From: Conexibacter woesei DSM 14684 | GTDB taxonomy: Bacteria > Actinomycetota > Thermoleophilia > Solirubrobacterales > Solirubrobacteraceae | Direction of reading: 5' to 3' | DNA: 64,000 nt | NCBI RefSeq assembly: GCF_000025265.1 | Contig: NC_013739.1 | Coordinates: 434,001 to 498,000 of the forward strand | Part shown: piece after piece, positions 28,744 to 37,720 of the stretch | Layout of the letters: each line of letters opens with the position of its first letter | Numbering within the stretch: the stretch's first letter is position 1 | Made by a program: the position numbers and the translations under genes | Notes under the pieces: model-generated | What the model saw: only the letters and a program-made list of their open reading frames with translations | Databases searched by the model: none | What the model was told of the DNA's origin: nothing

Positions 28744-29814
28744 TCAGCGCGCGACCGGCGGCGCCGCCCGCGCGGCGCCGGCCGGCAGGAGCGTGTCGAG
28801 CAGCGTCTCGGCCAGCTCGATGCAGCGCTCGCGCGGGTAGTCCTCGAAGCCGAGCAGCACCTTCGGCCAGAGTCCGTTGAGGGCGGCGGCGATCAGGTCG
28901 GCGACGTCGGCCGCCGGCGCAGCGGTGGAGAACTCGCCGCGGTCGATGCCGTGCTGCACCAGCTCGGCCAGCGTCGCACGCCAGCGCCGCGCGATGTCCT
29001 CGGTGTGGACGACCAGCTCGGGCTCGTGCAGCGCGACGTTCCAGCACTCGAGCTGGAGCACGGCCTCGGCGCGCTGCTCCTCGTCGGCGGGGAGGATCGA
29101 CCCGACCGACTTGCGCAGCCAGTCGCGCGCGGAGGCGTCCGGGTCGAGCTCCTCTGAGAGCTGCATCGTGGCGACGGCGCCGGCCCAGCGCAGCGCGGCC
29201 AGCAGCACGGCCTCACGTGTGCGGAAGTGGTGCAGCACCGTCGCGGCCGAGACGCCGGCCTCGTCCGCGATGTCGCTGATGCGCGTCTCGGCGAAGCCGC
29301 GCGCGACGATCGCGGTCGCCGCGCCGCGCAGGATCGAGGTCAGCTTCGGGTCGGCGATCAGGTCGTCGCTGGGCAGCGACACCCGCGTCGACGGCTCGCG
29401 ACCGGGCTCGTCGCCGAGGCCGGCGCGCAGCTCGAAGGCGCCGGCCGGCAGCTCGCGCAGGCGGCGCAGCATCCGCCACGACGTCGCGTAGGAGACGCCG
29501 GCCTCCGCCGCCAGGGCGGTGGGCGTGAGCTGCGGGTCCTCGCGCAGCATCGCGGTCGCGACGAACCACGTCCCCAGCGGCGTTCGCGAGCCCTCGAACG
29601 CCGTCCCGGCACGCGGGTCGAGCGCCATCTCGCAGACCCTGCAGGCGTAGCGGATGTCGCCGCGGCGCAGCCTGAAGGGGCGGTCGGCGCCGCACCGCGG
29701 ACAGTAGGCGTGACGGCCGTCGTCGCTGAGGCGGCGCCACAGCCACGCGGCGCAGGTCTGCTCGCTGGGTCTCCTGGGCACGGGGCTGAACATACCGCTT
29801 CGTGGTGTTGACAT
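28744..29814 (-). CDS. Fusion regulator: IS1595-type transposase zinc ribbon/HTH joined to TetR repressor
   Basis: A 356-residue protein with two modules. Residues about 22-125 match the N-terminal half of IS1595/ISXO2-type transposases: a C4 zinc ribbon (C38, C41, C58, C61; CPRCG...YACRVCE), the linker TAFEGSRTPLGTWFVATAML and a helix-turn-helix (LTPTALAAEAGVSYATSWRML, about 97-117). The DDE-type catalytic part is absent. After a 35-residue linker comes a complete TetR protein (about 155-345; HTH ISDIADEAGVSAATVLHHF). Start ATG 29814 has GAGACGGAG just upstream; ATG 29793 is possible. It is divergent, 33 bases away, from the decarboxylase operon it probably controls. Confidence 0.85.
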   Translation of the reverse strand: MSTPRSGMFSPVPRRPSEQTCAAWLWRRLSDDGRHAYCPRCGADRPFRLRRGDIRYACRVCEMALDPRAGTAFEGSRTPLGTWFVATAMLREDPQLTPTALAAEAGVSYATSWRMLRRLRELPAGAFELRAGLGDEPGREPSTRVSLPSDDLIADPKLTSILRGAATAIVARGFAETRISDIADEAGVSAATVLHHFRTREAVLLAALRWAGAVATMQLSEELDPDASARDWLRKSVGSILPADEEQRAEAVLQLECWNVALHEPELVVHTEDIARRWRATLAELVQHGIDRGEFSTAAPAADVADLIAAALNGLWPKVLLGFEDYPRERCIELAETLLDTLLPAGAARAAPPVAR

Positions 29815-29856
29815 CTCCGTCTCAATCGTATTCACTCCGTCAATCATATGAGTGAA
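29808..29856 (+). promoter_or_regulatory. Divergent promoter/operator of the fusion regulator and the decarboxylase-hydantoinase operon
   Basis: On the plus strand TTGACA (29808-29813), 15 bp, TATTCACT (29829-29836), then GTCAATC (29839-29845); the start codon is 29848, so the message would be nearly leaderless. The inverted repeat TTCACTC (29831-29837)/GAGTGAA (29850-29856) with a 12-bp spacer is a plausible TetR operator. The same ordered elements recur at 34950-34991. Confidence 0.6.
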
Positions 29857-31125
29857 CAAACGAGACTTGAGACGCTGCCGCAGGGTGGCCGCGGGTGGAA
29901 CGACATCGAGCGCGACCTGGGGTCCCTGCAGGCCCACGACCCGCCGCTGATCGACGGCACGTTCGACCTCTGGTGGCCCGTCCTCCCGGCCGACCTGCAG
30001 GGCGTCGCGCGCCTGGCGCACAGCGCCTTCATGCACGCCAACGCCTTCTTCACCACCGCCGTCCCGAGCCTCGAGCGGATAGACGCCGAGCTGCGCGCGA
30101 TGGTCGCCGACGTGCTGCGCGTCCCCGCGAGCGGGACCGTCACCCTCACCGGCGGCGGCACCGAGAGCAACTTCCTTGCGGTCAAGGGGGCACGCGACTG
30201 GGCTCGCGCCCATCGGCCCGGCATCGAGCGCCCCCGCCTCGTGCTGCCGCTGACCGCCCACCCGTCGTTCGACAAGGCGGCCGACGTGATGGACCTCGCG
30301 GTCACGCGCGTCGGCGTGCGGCCCGACTGGCGCGCCGACCCGGCGCAGATCGCCGCCGCGCTCGACGACGACGTGATCCTCGTCGCGGGCTCCGTGCCGC
30401 AGTACGCGCACGGCGTCGTCGACCCGATCGGAGAGCTGGCCAGCGTTGCCGCCGAGCGCGGCATCTGGATGCACGTCGACGCCTGTGTCGGCGGCTTCCT
30501 GCACCGCTGGGTCGACGAGGTCGGCAGCGGGCTGCCGCCGTTCGACTTCGCGGCCGTGCCGGGCGTCTGGTCGGTCTCGGCCGACCTGCACAAGTTCGGC
30601 TTCTGCCCGCACGGGATCTCGACGCTGTCGCTGCGCGAGGCCGAGCTGGCCGAGTACCACACGTACCACGCCGGCACGGTCTGGCCGACTGGCGGCTACA
30701 GCCGCCGTGGCTTCACCGGCTCGCGCCCGGCGTCGCCGGTCGTCGCCGCCTGGGCCGTGATGCAGTTCCTCGGCGCCGACGGCTACCGCGGGATCGCCCG
30801 CGAGATCGTCGCGCTGCAGGAGCTGTTCGTCAGACGGCTCGCCGCGATCCCGGCGCTGGAGCCGGTCGTCGAGCCGGAGCTTGGCGTGCTCGCGGTCGCC
30901 TCGCGCGACGCGGACGTCGGCATCCCCGACGTCGCCGAGGCGCTGTCGCGCCGCGGCTGGCATCCTGCCCGGATCGCGGAGCCTGAGGGACTGCACCTGC
31001 TGTTCGGGCCCGTGCCGGTTTCGATGCTCGACCGCTATCTCGCAGATTTGGAGGACGCTGTCGCCGATGCGCGTTCGGGCCGCGTGCGCAGCCTCCAGCG
31101 CGAAGCGACCTACGTCTCCGAGTGA
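29848..31125 (+). CDS. PLP-dependent decarboxylase / sphingosine-1-phosphate lyase-like enzyme
   Basis: A 425-residue group II PLP enzyme. Motifs: TLTGGGTESNFLAVKGAR (99-116), H138 in AHPSFDKA that stacks on PLP, D211 in WMHVDACVGGF, and the PLP lysine K249 in SVSADLHKFGFCPHGIS, closest in style to sphingosine-1-phosphate lyase/glutamate decarboxylase proteins. It may decarboxylate an amino acid or cleave a C-C bond of a phospho-amino alcohol. First gene of the operon; it overlaps HyuA by GTGA. Substrate unknown. Confidence 0.85.
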   Translation: MSEQTRLETLPQGGRGWNDIERDLGSLQAHDPPLIDGTFDLWWPVLPADLQGVARLAHSAFMHANAFFTTAVPSLERIDAELRAMVADVLRVPASGTVTLTGGGTESNFLAVKGARDWARAHRPGIERPRLVLPLTAHPSFDKAADVMDLAVTRVGVRPDWRADPAQIAAALDDDVILVAGSVPQYAHGVVDPIGELASVAAERGIWMHVDACVGGFLHRWVDEVGSGLPPFDFAAVPGVWSVSADLHKFGFCPHGISTLSLREAELAEYHTYHAGTVWPTGGYSRRGFTGSRPASPVVAAWAVMQFLGADGYRGIAREIVALQELFVRRLAAIPALEPVVEPELGVLAVASRDADVGIPDVAEALSRRGWHPARIAEPEGLHLLFGPVPVSMLDRYLADLEDAVADARSGRVRSLQREATYVSE

Positions 31126-33206
31126 TGCGCTTCGCGATCGACTGCGGGGGCACCTTCACCGACCTGGTCGTCGGTGCCGCCGACGAGACGCGCGCCTACA
31201 AGGCGCTGACGGTCCACGCCGATCCCGTCGCCGGCGTGCTCGACGCGTTCGACCTCGCCGCGAGCGACCTCGGCCGCACGCGCGGGCAGCTGCTCGCCGA
31301 CGGCGAGCTGCTGCTGCACGCCACGACGCGCGCGCTCAACGCCGTCACCGAAGGGCGCACGGCGAAGACCGCGCTGCTCGTGACCGCCGGACATCCCGAC
31401 GTGCTCTCGCTGCGGGAGGGCGGCCGCCACAGCCTGTTCGACTTCGCGACCGCGACGCCGCCGCCGCTCGTCCCGCGCGCGTGGACCTACGAGATCCCCG
31501 AGCGGCTGGACCGGCGTGGCCGGGTCGTGCGCCCGCTCGACCTCGACCACGTCGGCCGCATCGCCGCCGAGCTGGCCGAGCGCGAGGTCGAGGCGGTCGC
31601 CGTCTCGTTCCTGTGGTCGATCGTCGCGCCCGAGCACGAGCTGGCCGTCGAGGCGCTGCTCGCGCGGGCGCTCCCCGGCGTCCCCGTCTCCTGCGGGCAC
31701 AGGGTCAACCCGGTTCTGCGCGAGTACCGCCGCACGGTCGCGACCGCGCTCGACGCGTCGCTCAAGCCGCTGATGTCCGACTACCTCGACGACTTCGAGC
31801 GCCGCCTGCGCGCCGAGGGCTTCGGCGGTCGTCTGCTGATGACGACCTCCAGCGGCGGCGCCGTGCCGCTCGGCGAGGTCGCCGCGCGCCCGGTGCTGAG
31901 CATCGGCTCGGGGCCGGCGATGGCGCCGATCGCCGCGCGCGCCCTGCCGCAGGTCGGCGCCGCCGGCACCGCGATCGTCGCCGACACCGGCGGTACGACC
32001 TTCGACGCGAGCGTCGTGCGCCGCGGCCGCGTCGCGCTCACGGCCGACGTCTGGCTCCAGCGCCCGTTCCTCGGCGACGTGACCGGCGTGCCGGGCATCG
32101 CGGTCCGCAGCATCGGCGCCGGCGGCGGGTCGATCGCGTGGCTCGACGACGGCGGGCTGCTGCGGCTCGGCCCGCAGAGCGCCGGCTCGCGCCCCGGGCC
32201 GGCGGCCTTCGGTCGCGGCGGCGAGGAGCCGACGCTGACCGATGCCGCGGTCGTCTGCGGCCTGCTCGATCCCGCCGACTTCCTCGGCGGCCGCCTGCGG
32301 CTCGACGCCGTCGCCGCGCGCGCGGCGATCGAGCGTCGCGTCGGCGCGCCGCTCGGGCTCGACGCCGTCGCCGCCGCGGAGGCGGTCCTCGAACTCGCCA
32401 CCGAGCAGATGGCGGCAGCGCTCGACGAGCTGGTCGCGCACGAGGGGATCGACCCGGCGGAGGCGGTCTACGTCGCGGGCGGCGGCGCGGCCGGTCTGAA
32501 CGCGTGCGCGATCGGCCGGCGGCTCGGCTGCCGCCGGCTGATCGTCCCCGGCGCGGGTCCGGCGCTCAGCGCCACCGGCGCGCTCGTCGCGCCGATCGGG
32601 ACCGTGATGACGCGCGCGCTGGCGACCTCGTCGGCGGACTTCGACCACGCCGCCGCGGTCGCGGCGCTGGTCGCGCTCGACGACGACGCGACCGGCTTCG
32701 CGCGGCGGGCGGGCGCCGCGGCGGCCGACCGGCTGGAGTTCGAGGCGCTCTGCCGCTACGTCGACCAGGCGTGGGAGCTCGGCATCCCGATCGAGCGCGA
32801 CGCGAGCGATGCGATCGACGTGACCGCGCTCGTCGCGGCGTTCCACGCCGAGCACGAGCGGCTGCTCGGCTCGGCGCAGCCCGGCGCGGTGGTGGAGGTG
32901 CTCGGCCTGCAGCTGCGGATCGAGATCGGCGAGCTGCGGACGCCGCCGGGCTTCGCGCACGGGTCGGGGGCCGTGCCGCCGACCCGGCGCGCCCGCATGG
33001 GCGGCGCCGACCTCGACGTGCAGGTGCTCGACGTCGCGGACGTCCCGCGCGACGGGATCCTCGGCCCGGCGATCGTGCGGTCGTCGCTGACGACCGTCGT
33101 GATCCCCGCCGGAGCGGCGGTCCGCTCCGACGGCGTCGGCGGACTCGAGGTCGACCTGGCGGCCGGCGCCGGCCGCCGGACGCAGACGACGGAGGTGGCA
33201 GCATGA
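31122..33206 (+). CDS. Hydantoinase/oxoprolinase family subunit A (HyuA-like)
   Basis: A 694-residue ATP-dependent amidohydrolase or carboxylase subunit. The N-terminus IDCGGTFTDLVVG is the actin-like phosphate loop of the family, with a second glycine-rich site ADTGGTTFDASVVRRG and YVAGGGAAGLNACAI near the C-terminal half. The family includes N-methylhydantoinase, 5-oxoprolinase and acetophenone/acetone carboxylase large subunits. Start is GTG 31122 or ATG 31125. Subunit B follows with a 4-base overlap. Confidence 0.9.
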   Translation: MMRFAIDCGGTFTDLVVGAADETRAYKALTVHADPVAGVLDAFDLAASDLGRTRGQLLADGELLLHATTRALNAVTEGRTAKTALLVTAGHPDVLSLREGGRHSLFDFATATPPPLVPRAWTYEIPERLDRRGRVVRPLDLDHVGRIAAELAEREVEAVAVSFLWSIVAPEHELAVEALLARALPGVPVSCGHRVNPVLREYRRTVATALDASLKPLMSDYLDDFERRLRAEGFGGRLLMTTSSGGAVPLGEVAARPVLSIGSGPAMAPIAARALPQVGAAGTAIVADTGGTTFDASVVRRGRVALTADVWLQRPFLGDVTGVPGIAVRSIGAGGGSIAWLDDGGLLRLGPQSAGSRPGPAAFGRGGEEPTLTDAAVVCGLLDPADFLGGRLRLDAVAARAAIERRVGAPLGLDAVAAAEAVLELATEQMAAALDELVAHEGIDPAEAVYVAGGGAAGLNACAIGRRLGCRRLIVPGAGPALSATGALVAPIGTVMTRALATSSADFDHAAAVAALVALDDDATGFARRAGAAAADRLEFEALCRYVDQAWELGIPIERDASDAIDVTALVAAFHAEHERLLGSAQPGAVVEVLGLQLRIEIGELRTPPGFAHGSGAVPPTRRARMGGADLDVQVLDVADVPRDGILGPAIVRSSLTTVVIPAGAAVRSDGVGGLEVDLAAGAGRRTQTTEVAA

Positions 33207-34942
33207 GTCTCGACGGTGCGAGGCTGGCGATCCTGGCCAGCCGGCTCGACGCGATCACGCGGCGGATGACGGTCACGCTGCTGCGCAGCGCGCGCTCGAC
33301 GATCATCAACGCGGCGCGCGACTTCTCCTGTTGCCTGCTGACCGCCGACGGGCGGCTGCTGGCGGTCGGCGAGAGCCTGCCGATCCACGTCCTCGCCGGG
33401 ACCGACGAGGTCGCCCGCGGGCTGCTGGAGCTGGACGAGCCGGTCGCCCGCGGCGACGCCTTCCTGCACAACTCGCCCTATCACGGCAACTCGCACGCGG
33501 CCGACCACTGCATCCTCGTGCCGGTCTTCGACGACGCCGGCAGCCACCAGTTCACGGTCCTCGTGAAGGCCCACCAGGCCGACTGCGGCAACAGCCAACC
33601 GACGACGTACTTCGCCGGCGCGCGCGACGTCTATGAGGAGGGTGCGCTGATCTTCCCGTGGGTGCGCGTGCAGCACGAGTACCGCATGCGGGAGGACGTG
33701 CTGCGGATGTGCGCGATGCGGATCCGAGTCCCCGAGCAGTGGCACGGCGACTTCACGGCGGCGCTGGGAACGGCCCGCATCGGCGAGCGGCTGGTGGCCG
33801 AGCTGGCAGCCGACGTCGGCTGGGACGAGCTGTCGAAGCTCGCGGACGGGATCGTCGCCCACGGCCGCCGCAGCATGCGCGCGGCGATCGCCGCGCTGCC
33901 GGCCGGGTCGGCCAGCATCAGAACCCGGCACGACGCGATCCCCGAGCTGCCCGAGGGCATCGAGCTGAACGTCGGCGTCGAGCTGCTGCCGCAGGAGGGG
34001 CGGGTCGTCGTCGACCTGCGCGACAACCCGGACTGCGTGCCGTGCGGACTCAACCTGACGGCGGCGACGGCGCGCGCGGCGGCGACGCTCGGCGTCTTCA
34101 ACGGGCTCGGCGCGGAGGTCGCGCCCAACGCCGGCAGCCTCGCCTGCGTCGAGGTGCTGCTGCGCCGCGGCTGCGTCGTCGGCATCCCGGAGCACCCGAC
34201 CTCGTGCTCGGTCGCGACCTCGAACCTGACCCAGCGGGTCGCCAGCGCGGTGTCGTGCGCGATGGCGGACCTCGCCGACGGCATCGGCCTCGCGGAGGCG
34301 GGCACGGGCCTGCCGCCCGCGGTGGCGGTCGCCTCCGGCACGTCGCCGGAGGGGACGCCGTTCGTCAACCAGCTGTCGCTGGCGCTGACCGGCGGCCCGG
34401 CCGCGCCGCACGCCGACGGCTGGCTCACGCTGGCGGGCGTCGAGACCGCGGGCATGTGCCGCCTCGACTCGGTCGAGGTCGACGAGCTGCGCTATCCGCT
34501 GCGGGTCGACCAGCAGCGGCTGATCCCCGACAGCGGCGGCGCCGGCCGGACGCGCGGGGCCGCGGCGGCGCGCGTCGAGCTGGGACCGGTCGGCTGCGAC
34601 GTCGAGCTGGCGTGGACGAGCGACGGCACCGACGCGCCTGCGCGCGGCGCCCGCGGCGGCGCGCCGGGCAGCCGGGCGCGGCAGGTCGTCGTCGATGCGA
34701 CCGGCGCCGAGCGGCCCGCGGGCATCTCGGGCGTCTTCGCGATCCGCGACGGCGAGCGCGTACTGGCCGACTCGTGCGGCGGCGGGGGCTACGGGGACCC
34801 CGGCGAGCGCGCGCGGGAGGAGGTCCGGCGCGACGTCGCCGAAGGGCTCGTGTCAGCCGCTGCGGCCGTCGAGGCCTACGGCCTCGAGGCGGTCTCGGCG
34901 CCTGCCGGCCTGGCGGTCGCGGCGCGGCCGTTCGGGCCCTGA
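33203..34942 (+). CDS. Hydantoinase/oxoprolinase family subunit B (HyuB-like)
   Basis: A 579-residue partner of subunit A. Typical motifs are RSTIINAARDFSCCLLTADGRLLA, DAFLHNSPYHGNSHAADHCILVPVF (metal-binding His/Asp-rich region) and the C-terminal CGGGGYGDPGERAREEVRRDVAEGLV. Together A and B hydrolyse a cyclic amide or imide with ATP. The ABC importer genes follow after a 91-base gap with its own promoter. Confidence 0.9.
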   Translation: MSLDGARLAILASRLDAITRRMTVTLLRSARSTIINAARDFSCCLLTADGRLLAVGESLPIHVLAGTDEVARGLLELDEPVARGDAFLHNSPYHGNSHAADHCILVPVFDDAGSHQFTVLVKAHQADCGNSQPTTYFAGARDVYEEGALIFPWVRVQHEYRMREDVLRMCAMRIRVPEQWHGDFTAALGTARIGERLVAELAADVGWDELSKLADGIVAHGRRSMRAAIAALPAGSASIRTRHDAIPELPEGIELNVGVELLPQEGRVVVDLRDNPDCVPCGLNLTAATARAAATLGVFNGLGAEVAPNAGSLACVEVLLRRGCVVGIPEHPTSCSVATSNLTQRVASAVSCAMADLADGIGLAEAGTGLPPAVAVASGTSPEGTPFVNQLSLALTGGPAAPHADGWLTLAGVETAGMCRLDSVEVDELRYPLRVDQQRLIPDSGGAGRTRGAAAARVELGPVGCDVELAWTSDGTDAPARGARGGAPGSRARQVVVDATGAERPAGISGVFAIRDGERVLADSCGGGGYGDPGERAREEVRRDVAEGLVSAAAAVEAYGLEAVSAPAGLAVAARPFGP

Positions 34943-34949
34943 GCGGACC

Positions 34950-34991
34950 TTGACAGCGACGCTCACGATGTATTCACTTGTGCAGTCAATC
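34950..34991 (+). promoter_or_regulatory. Promoter element of the peptide-type ABC operon, matching the one at 29808
   Basis: TTGACA (34950-34955), 15 bp, TATTCACT (34971-34978), then GTCAATC (34985-34991). Spacing from TTGACA to TATTCACT is identical to the site at 29808-29845; the last element is 4 bp further away. Co-regulation of both transcripts by the fusion regulator is inferred. Confidence 0.6.
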
Positions 34992-35033
34992 GGATGGATG
35001 AAACCGTCCGAGTCCCCGGAGGAGAGCCACACG

Positions 35034-36845
35034 ATGGAACCCTCGCAGCAACGCGAGGCGACGGCAGTCGGCGCGCTGGACGGCGACCCGGCGGCGGGCG
35101 CCGTCGTGGAGGTTCGCGGCCTGTCCGTCGCGTTCGAGAGCGGAGCGCGGCCGCTGCGCGGCGTCGACCTGACGCTGCAGGCCGGCCGTGTGACCGGTCT
35201 CGTCGGCGAGTCCGGGTCGGGCAAGAGCATGCTCGGCGCGGCGACGCTCGGCATGCTGCCGGGCGGCGCTCGCGCCGACGGGGAGGCGCGGCTCGCCGGC
35301 ACCGACATGCTGCGGTCAGGCGCCGAGGAGCGGCGCCTCGTGCGACTGCGTCAGGCGGGCGCGGTCTTCCAGGATCCGATGACGTCGCTGGACCCGACGA
35401 TGCGGGTCGGGCGCCAGGTCGCCGAGGTCGCCGGCTCCGAGGACGCGGCGATCGAGGCGCTCGACCTGTGCGGCATCCCGGACGCGCGCCGGCGTGCCGC
35501 CCAGTACCCGCACGAGCTGTCCGGCGGTCTGCGCCAGCGCGCGCTGATCGCGCTCGCCGTCGCGCGACGACCGCGGTACGTCCTGCTCGACGAGCCGACG
35601 ACCGCGCTCGACGTGCTCGTGCAGCGCGGGATCCTGCGGCTGTTCCGCTCGATCTGCGACGAGCTCGACGCGGCGATGCTGTTCATCACGCACGACCTGC
35701 TCGTCGCCGCCGAGGTCGCCGACCGGCTCGTCGTCCTCTACGGCGGCCAGGTGGCGGAGGAGGGCCCGGTCGACGCGGTCCTGCGCGACCCCGCGCACCC
35801 GTACACCGCGGGCCTGCTCGCGACCCGCCTGTCGGCCCGTCGCGACGTCGCGCGGCCCGTGCCCGCGCTGCCGGGCGAGCCGCCGGACGTCCGCCGCCGC
35901 GGCGGCGCCTGCTCGTTCGCGCCGCGCTGCGCCTTCGCGCAGGAGCCGTGCGGCGAGCGCGAGCCCGCTTCCGTGCGCCGCAGCCCCCAGCGCGCCGATG
36001 CCTGCCTGCGCTTCGACGAGCTGCAGCCGCTGTCCGAGCGCGCCGCCGTCGCCCACCGCCGCGCCGCGGTCGCCGAGCTGGACGAGCTGGCGCCGGTCGA
36101 CGCGCCCCAGGCTGCTGGGCCGACCGCCGCTGCCCTCGAGGTCACCGGCCTGCGCAAGGCGTTCGGCCGCGGTGCCGCGAAGCGGACCGTCCTCGACGGG
36201 ATCGACCTGCGGCTCGACCACGGCTCTTCGATGGCGATCGTCGGGGCGAGCGGCTGCGGCAAGACGACGCTGCTGCGCTGCGTGATGGGGCTCGAACGCG
36301 CCGACGCGGGCGAGGTCCGCCACGCCGGGGTGCCGCCGCAGCTCGTCCCGCAGGACTCGGGCGCGTCGCTGACGCCGTGGATGACGATCGGCGACCTGCT
36401 CGGCGAGCGGCTCGGCGTCGGCAAGGTGCCGCGCGCGGAGCGTCCCGCCGCGATCGAGCGCGCGCTCGCGCAGGTCGGGCTGCCGGCCGAGGTCGCCGGC
36501 CGCCGGCCGCGGCAGCTCTCCGGCGGCCAGCGCCAGCGCGTCGCGATCGCCCGTGCGATCGTGCTGCCGCCGAGCGTGCTCGTCTGCGACGAGCCGACCT
36601 CGGCGCTCGACGTCTCGCTGACGGCGACGGTCGTCAACCTGCTGCACCAGCTGCGCGACGACCTCGGTCTCGCCGTCCTGTTCGTGACGCACGACCTCGG
36701 CGTCGCCCGCTCGGTCGCCGACGAGATCGCCGTCCTGCAGGACGGCCGCGTCGTCGAACGAGGCGCCGCCCCTCAGGTGCTCGACGCGCCGGCCCACGCG
36801 GCGACGCGCGAGCTGCTCGACGCGATGCCGGAGGAGCTGCGATGA
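35034..36845 (+). CDS. Fused dipeptide/oligopeptide ABC importer ATPases (DppD-DppF in one chain)
   Basis: A 603-residue protein carrying two ABC domains. Domain 1 has Walker A GESGSGKS (58-65), signature ELSGGLRQR and the Cys-rich tail (CSFAPRCAFAQEPC) of OppD/DppD proteins. Domain 2 has Walker A GASGCGKT (404-411), signature QLSGGQRQR and VCDEPTSALD. ATG 35034 is preceded by GGAGGAGAG. It energises the two permeases that follow and overlaps the first by ATGA. Confidence 0.92.
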   Translation: MEPSQQREATAVGALDGDPAAGAVVEVRGLSVAFESGARPLRGVDLTLQAGRVTGLVGESGSGKSMLGAATLGMLPGGARADGEARLAGTDMLRSGAEERRLVRLRQAGAVFQDPMTSLDPTMRVGRQVAEVAGSEDAAIEALDLCGIPDARRRAAQYPHELSGGLRQRALIALAVARRPRYVLLDEPTTALDVLVQRGILRLFRSICDELDAAMLFITHDLLVAAEVADRLVVLYGGQVAEEGPVDAVLRDPAHPYTAGLLATRLSARRDVARPVPALPGEPPDVRRRGGACSFAPRCAFAQEPCGEREPASVRRSPQRADACLRFDELQPLSERAAVAHRRAAVAELDELAPVDAPQAAGPTAAALEVTGLRKAFGRGAAKRTVLDGIDLRLDHGSSMAIVGASGCGKTTLLRCVMGLERADAGEVRHAGVPPQLVPQDSGASLTPWMTIGDLLGERLGVGKVPRAERPAAIERALAQVGLPAEVAGRRPRQLSGGQRQRVAIARAIVLPPSVLVCDEPTSALDVSLTATVVNLLHQLRDDLGLAVLFVTHDLGVARSVADEIAVLQDGRVVERGAAPQVLDAPAHAATRELLDAMPEELR

Positions 36846-37720
36846 GCGCGACGACCGCCGTCGCGCCGCGGACCGCCGAGCCGGCCGGTCGCGGGCGCCG
36901 GATCGTGCGCCGCCTGCGGCGGCTCGGGCTGCCCGAGCGCTTCGGGCTGGCGATGCTGGCCGCGGCGACGCTGCTCGCGCTGCTCGGTCCGCTGCTCGCT
37001 CCGCACGACCCGCGGCGGCCCGTCGGCGAAGCGCTGATCTCGCCGGGCAGCGAGTTCCTGCTCGGCACCGACGAGCTCGGCCGCGACATCTTCTCGCGGG
37101 TGCTGTACGGCATCCAGATCACGTGGCTGTCCGCGCTCGTCGTGGTCGCCGCGGGTCTGCTCGTCGGCGGCGCGATCGGTCTCGTCGCCGGGGTGCGCGG
37201 CGGCCGCGTCGACAACGTCCTGATGCGGATCGTCGACACCGGCCTGGCGCTTCCGGGCGCCGTGCTGGCGATCGCGATCACGGTCGCGCTCGGCGCCTCG
37301 CTGACGACGACCGTCATCAGCATCGCGGCGTTCTGGTGGCCGTTCTACGCCCGCCTCGTGCGTGGGGAGGCGCGTGCGATCGCGGTCCTGCCGCACGTCG
37401 AGGCGGCGCGCGCCAGCGGCATCGGCTCGGTGCGCCTCGCGCTCAAGCACGTGCTGCCGGGCGCGCTGCCGCCGGTGATCGTCGCGGCGAGCCTCGACCT
37501 GGGGATCGTCGTGCTGGTGCTCGCGGGCCTGACGTTCATCGGCCTCGGCGCGCAGCCGCCGACGCCGGAGCTGGGGGCGATGGCGGCCCTCGGCCTGGAC
37601 TTTCTCTTCACACACGCGTGGGTGCCGCTTGCGCCCGCGTTCGCCGTGTTCCTGCTTGCGCTGTCGGCCAACCTCGGCGGCGACGGGCTTCGTGACCTGT
37701 TGGAGGATGAGGACGTATGA
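36842..37720 (+). CDS. Peptide-type ABC importer permease (DppC-like)
   Basis: A 292-residue membrane permease with about six hydrophobic segments. The N-terminal cytoplasmic part carries LLGPLLAPHDPRRP and FLLGTDELGRDIFSRVLYG, diagnostic for DppC/OppC; the EAA loop is HVEAARASGIGSVRLALKHVLP. It overlaps the ATPase and the binding-protein gene. Confidence 0.92.
   Translation: MSATTAVAPRTAEPAGRGRRIVRRLRRLGLPERFGLAMLAAATLLALLGPLLAPHDPRRPVGEALISPGSEFLLGTDELGRDIFSRVLYGIQITWLSALVVVAAGLLVGGAIGLVAGVRGGRVDNVLMRIVDTGLALPGAVLAIAITVALGASLTTTVISIAAFWWPFYARLVRGEARAIAVLPHVEAARASGIGSVRLALKHVLPGALPPVIVAASLDLGIVVLVLAGLTFIGLGAQPPTPELGAMAALGLDFLFTHAWVPLAPAFAVFLLALSANLGGDGLRDLLEDEDV

Noticed and set aside
28744-29814. 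An intact insertion sequence of the IS1595 family
   Set aside because: Only the zinc ribbon and HTH part is present; there is no DDE-type catalytic domain and I see no terminal inverted repeats or target duplication.
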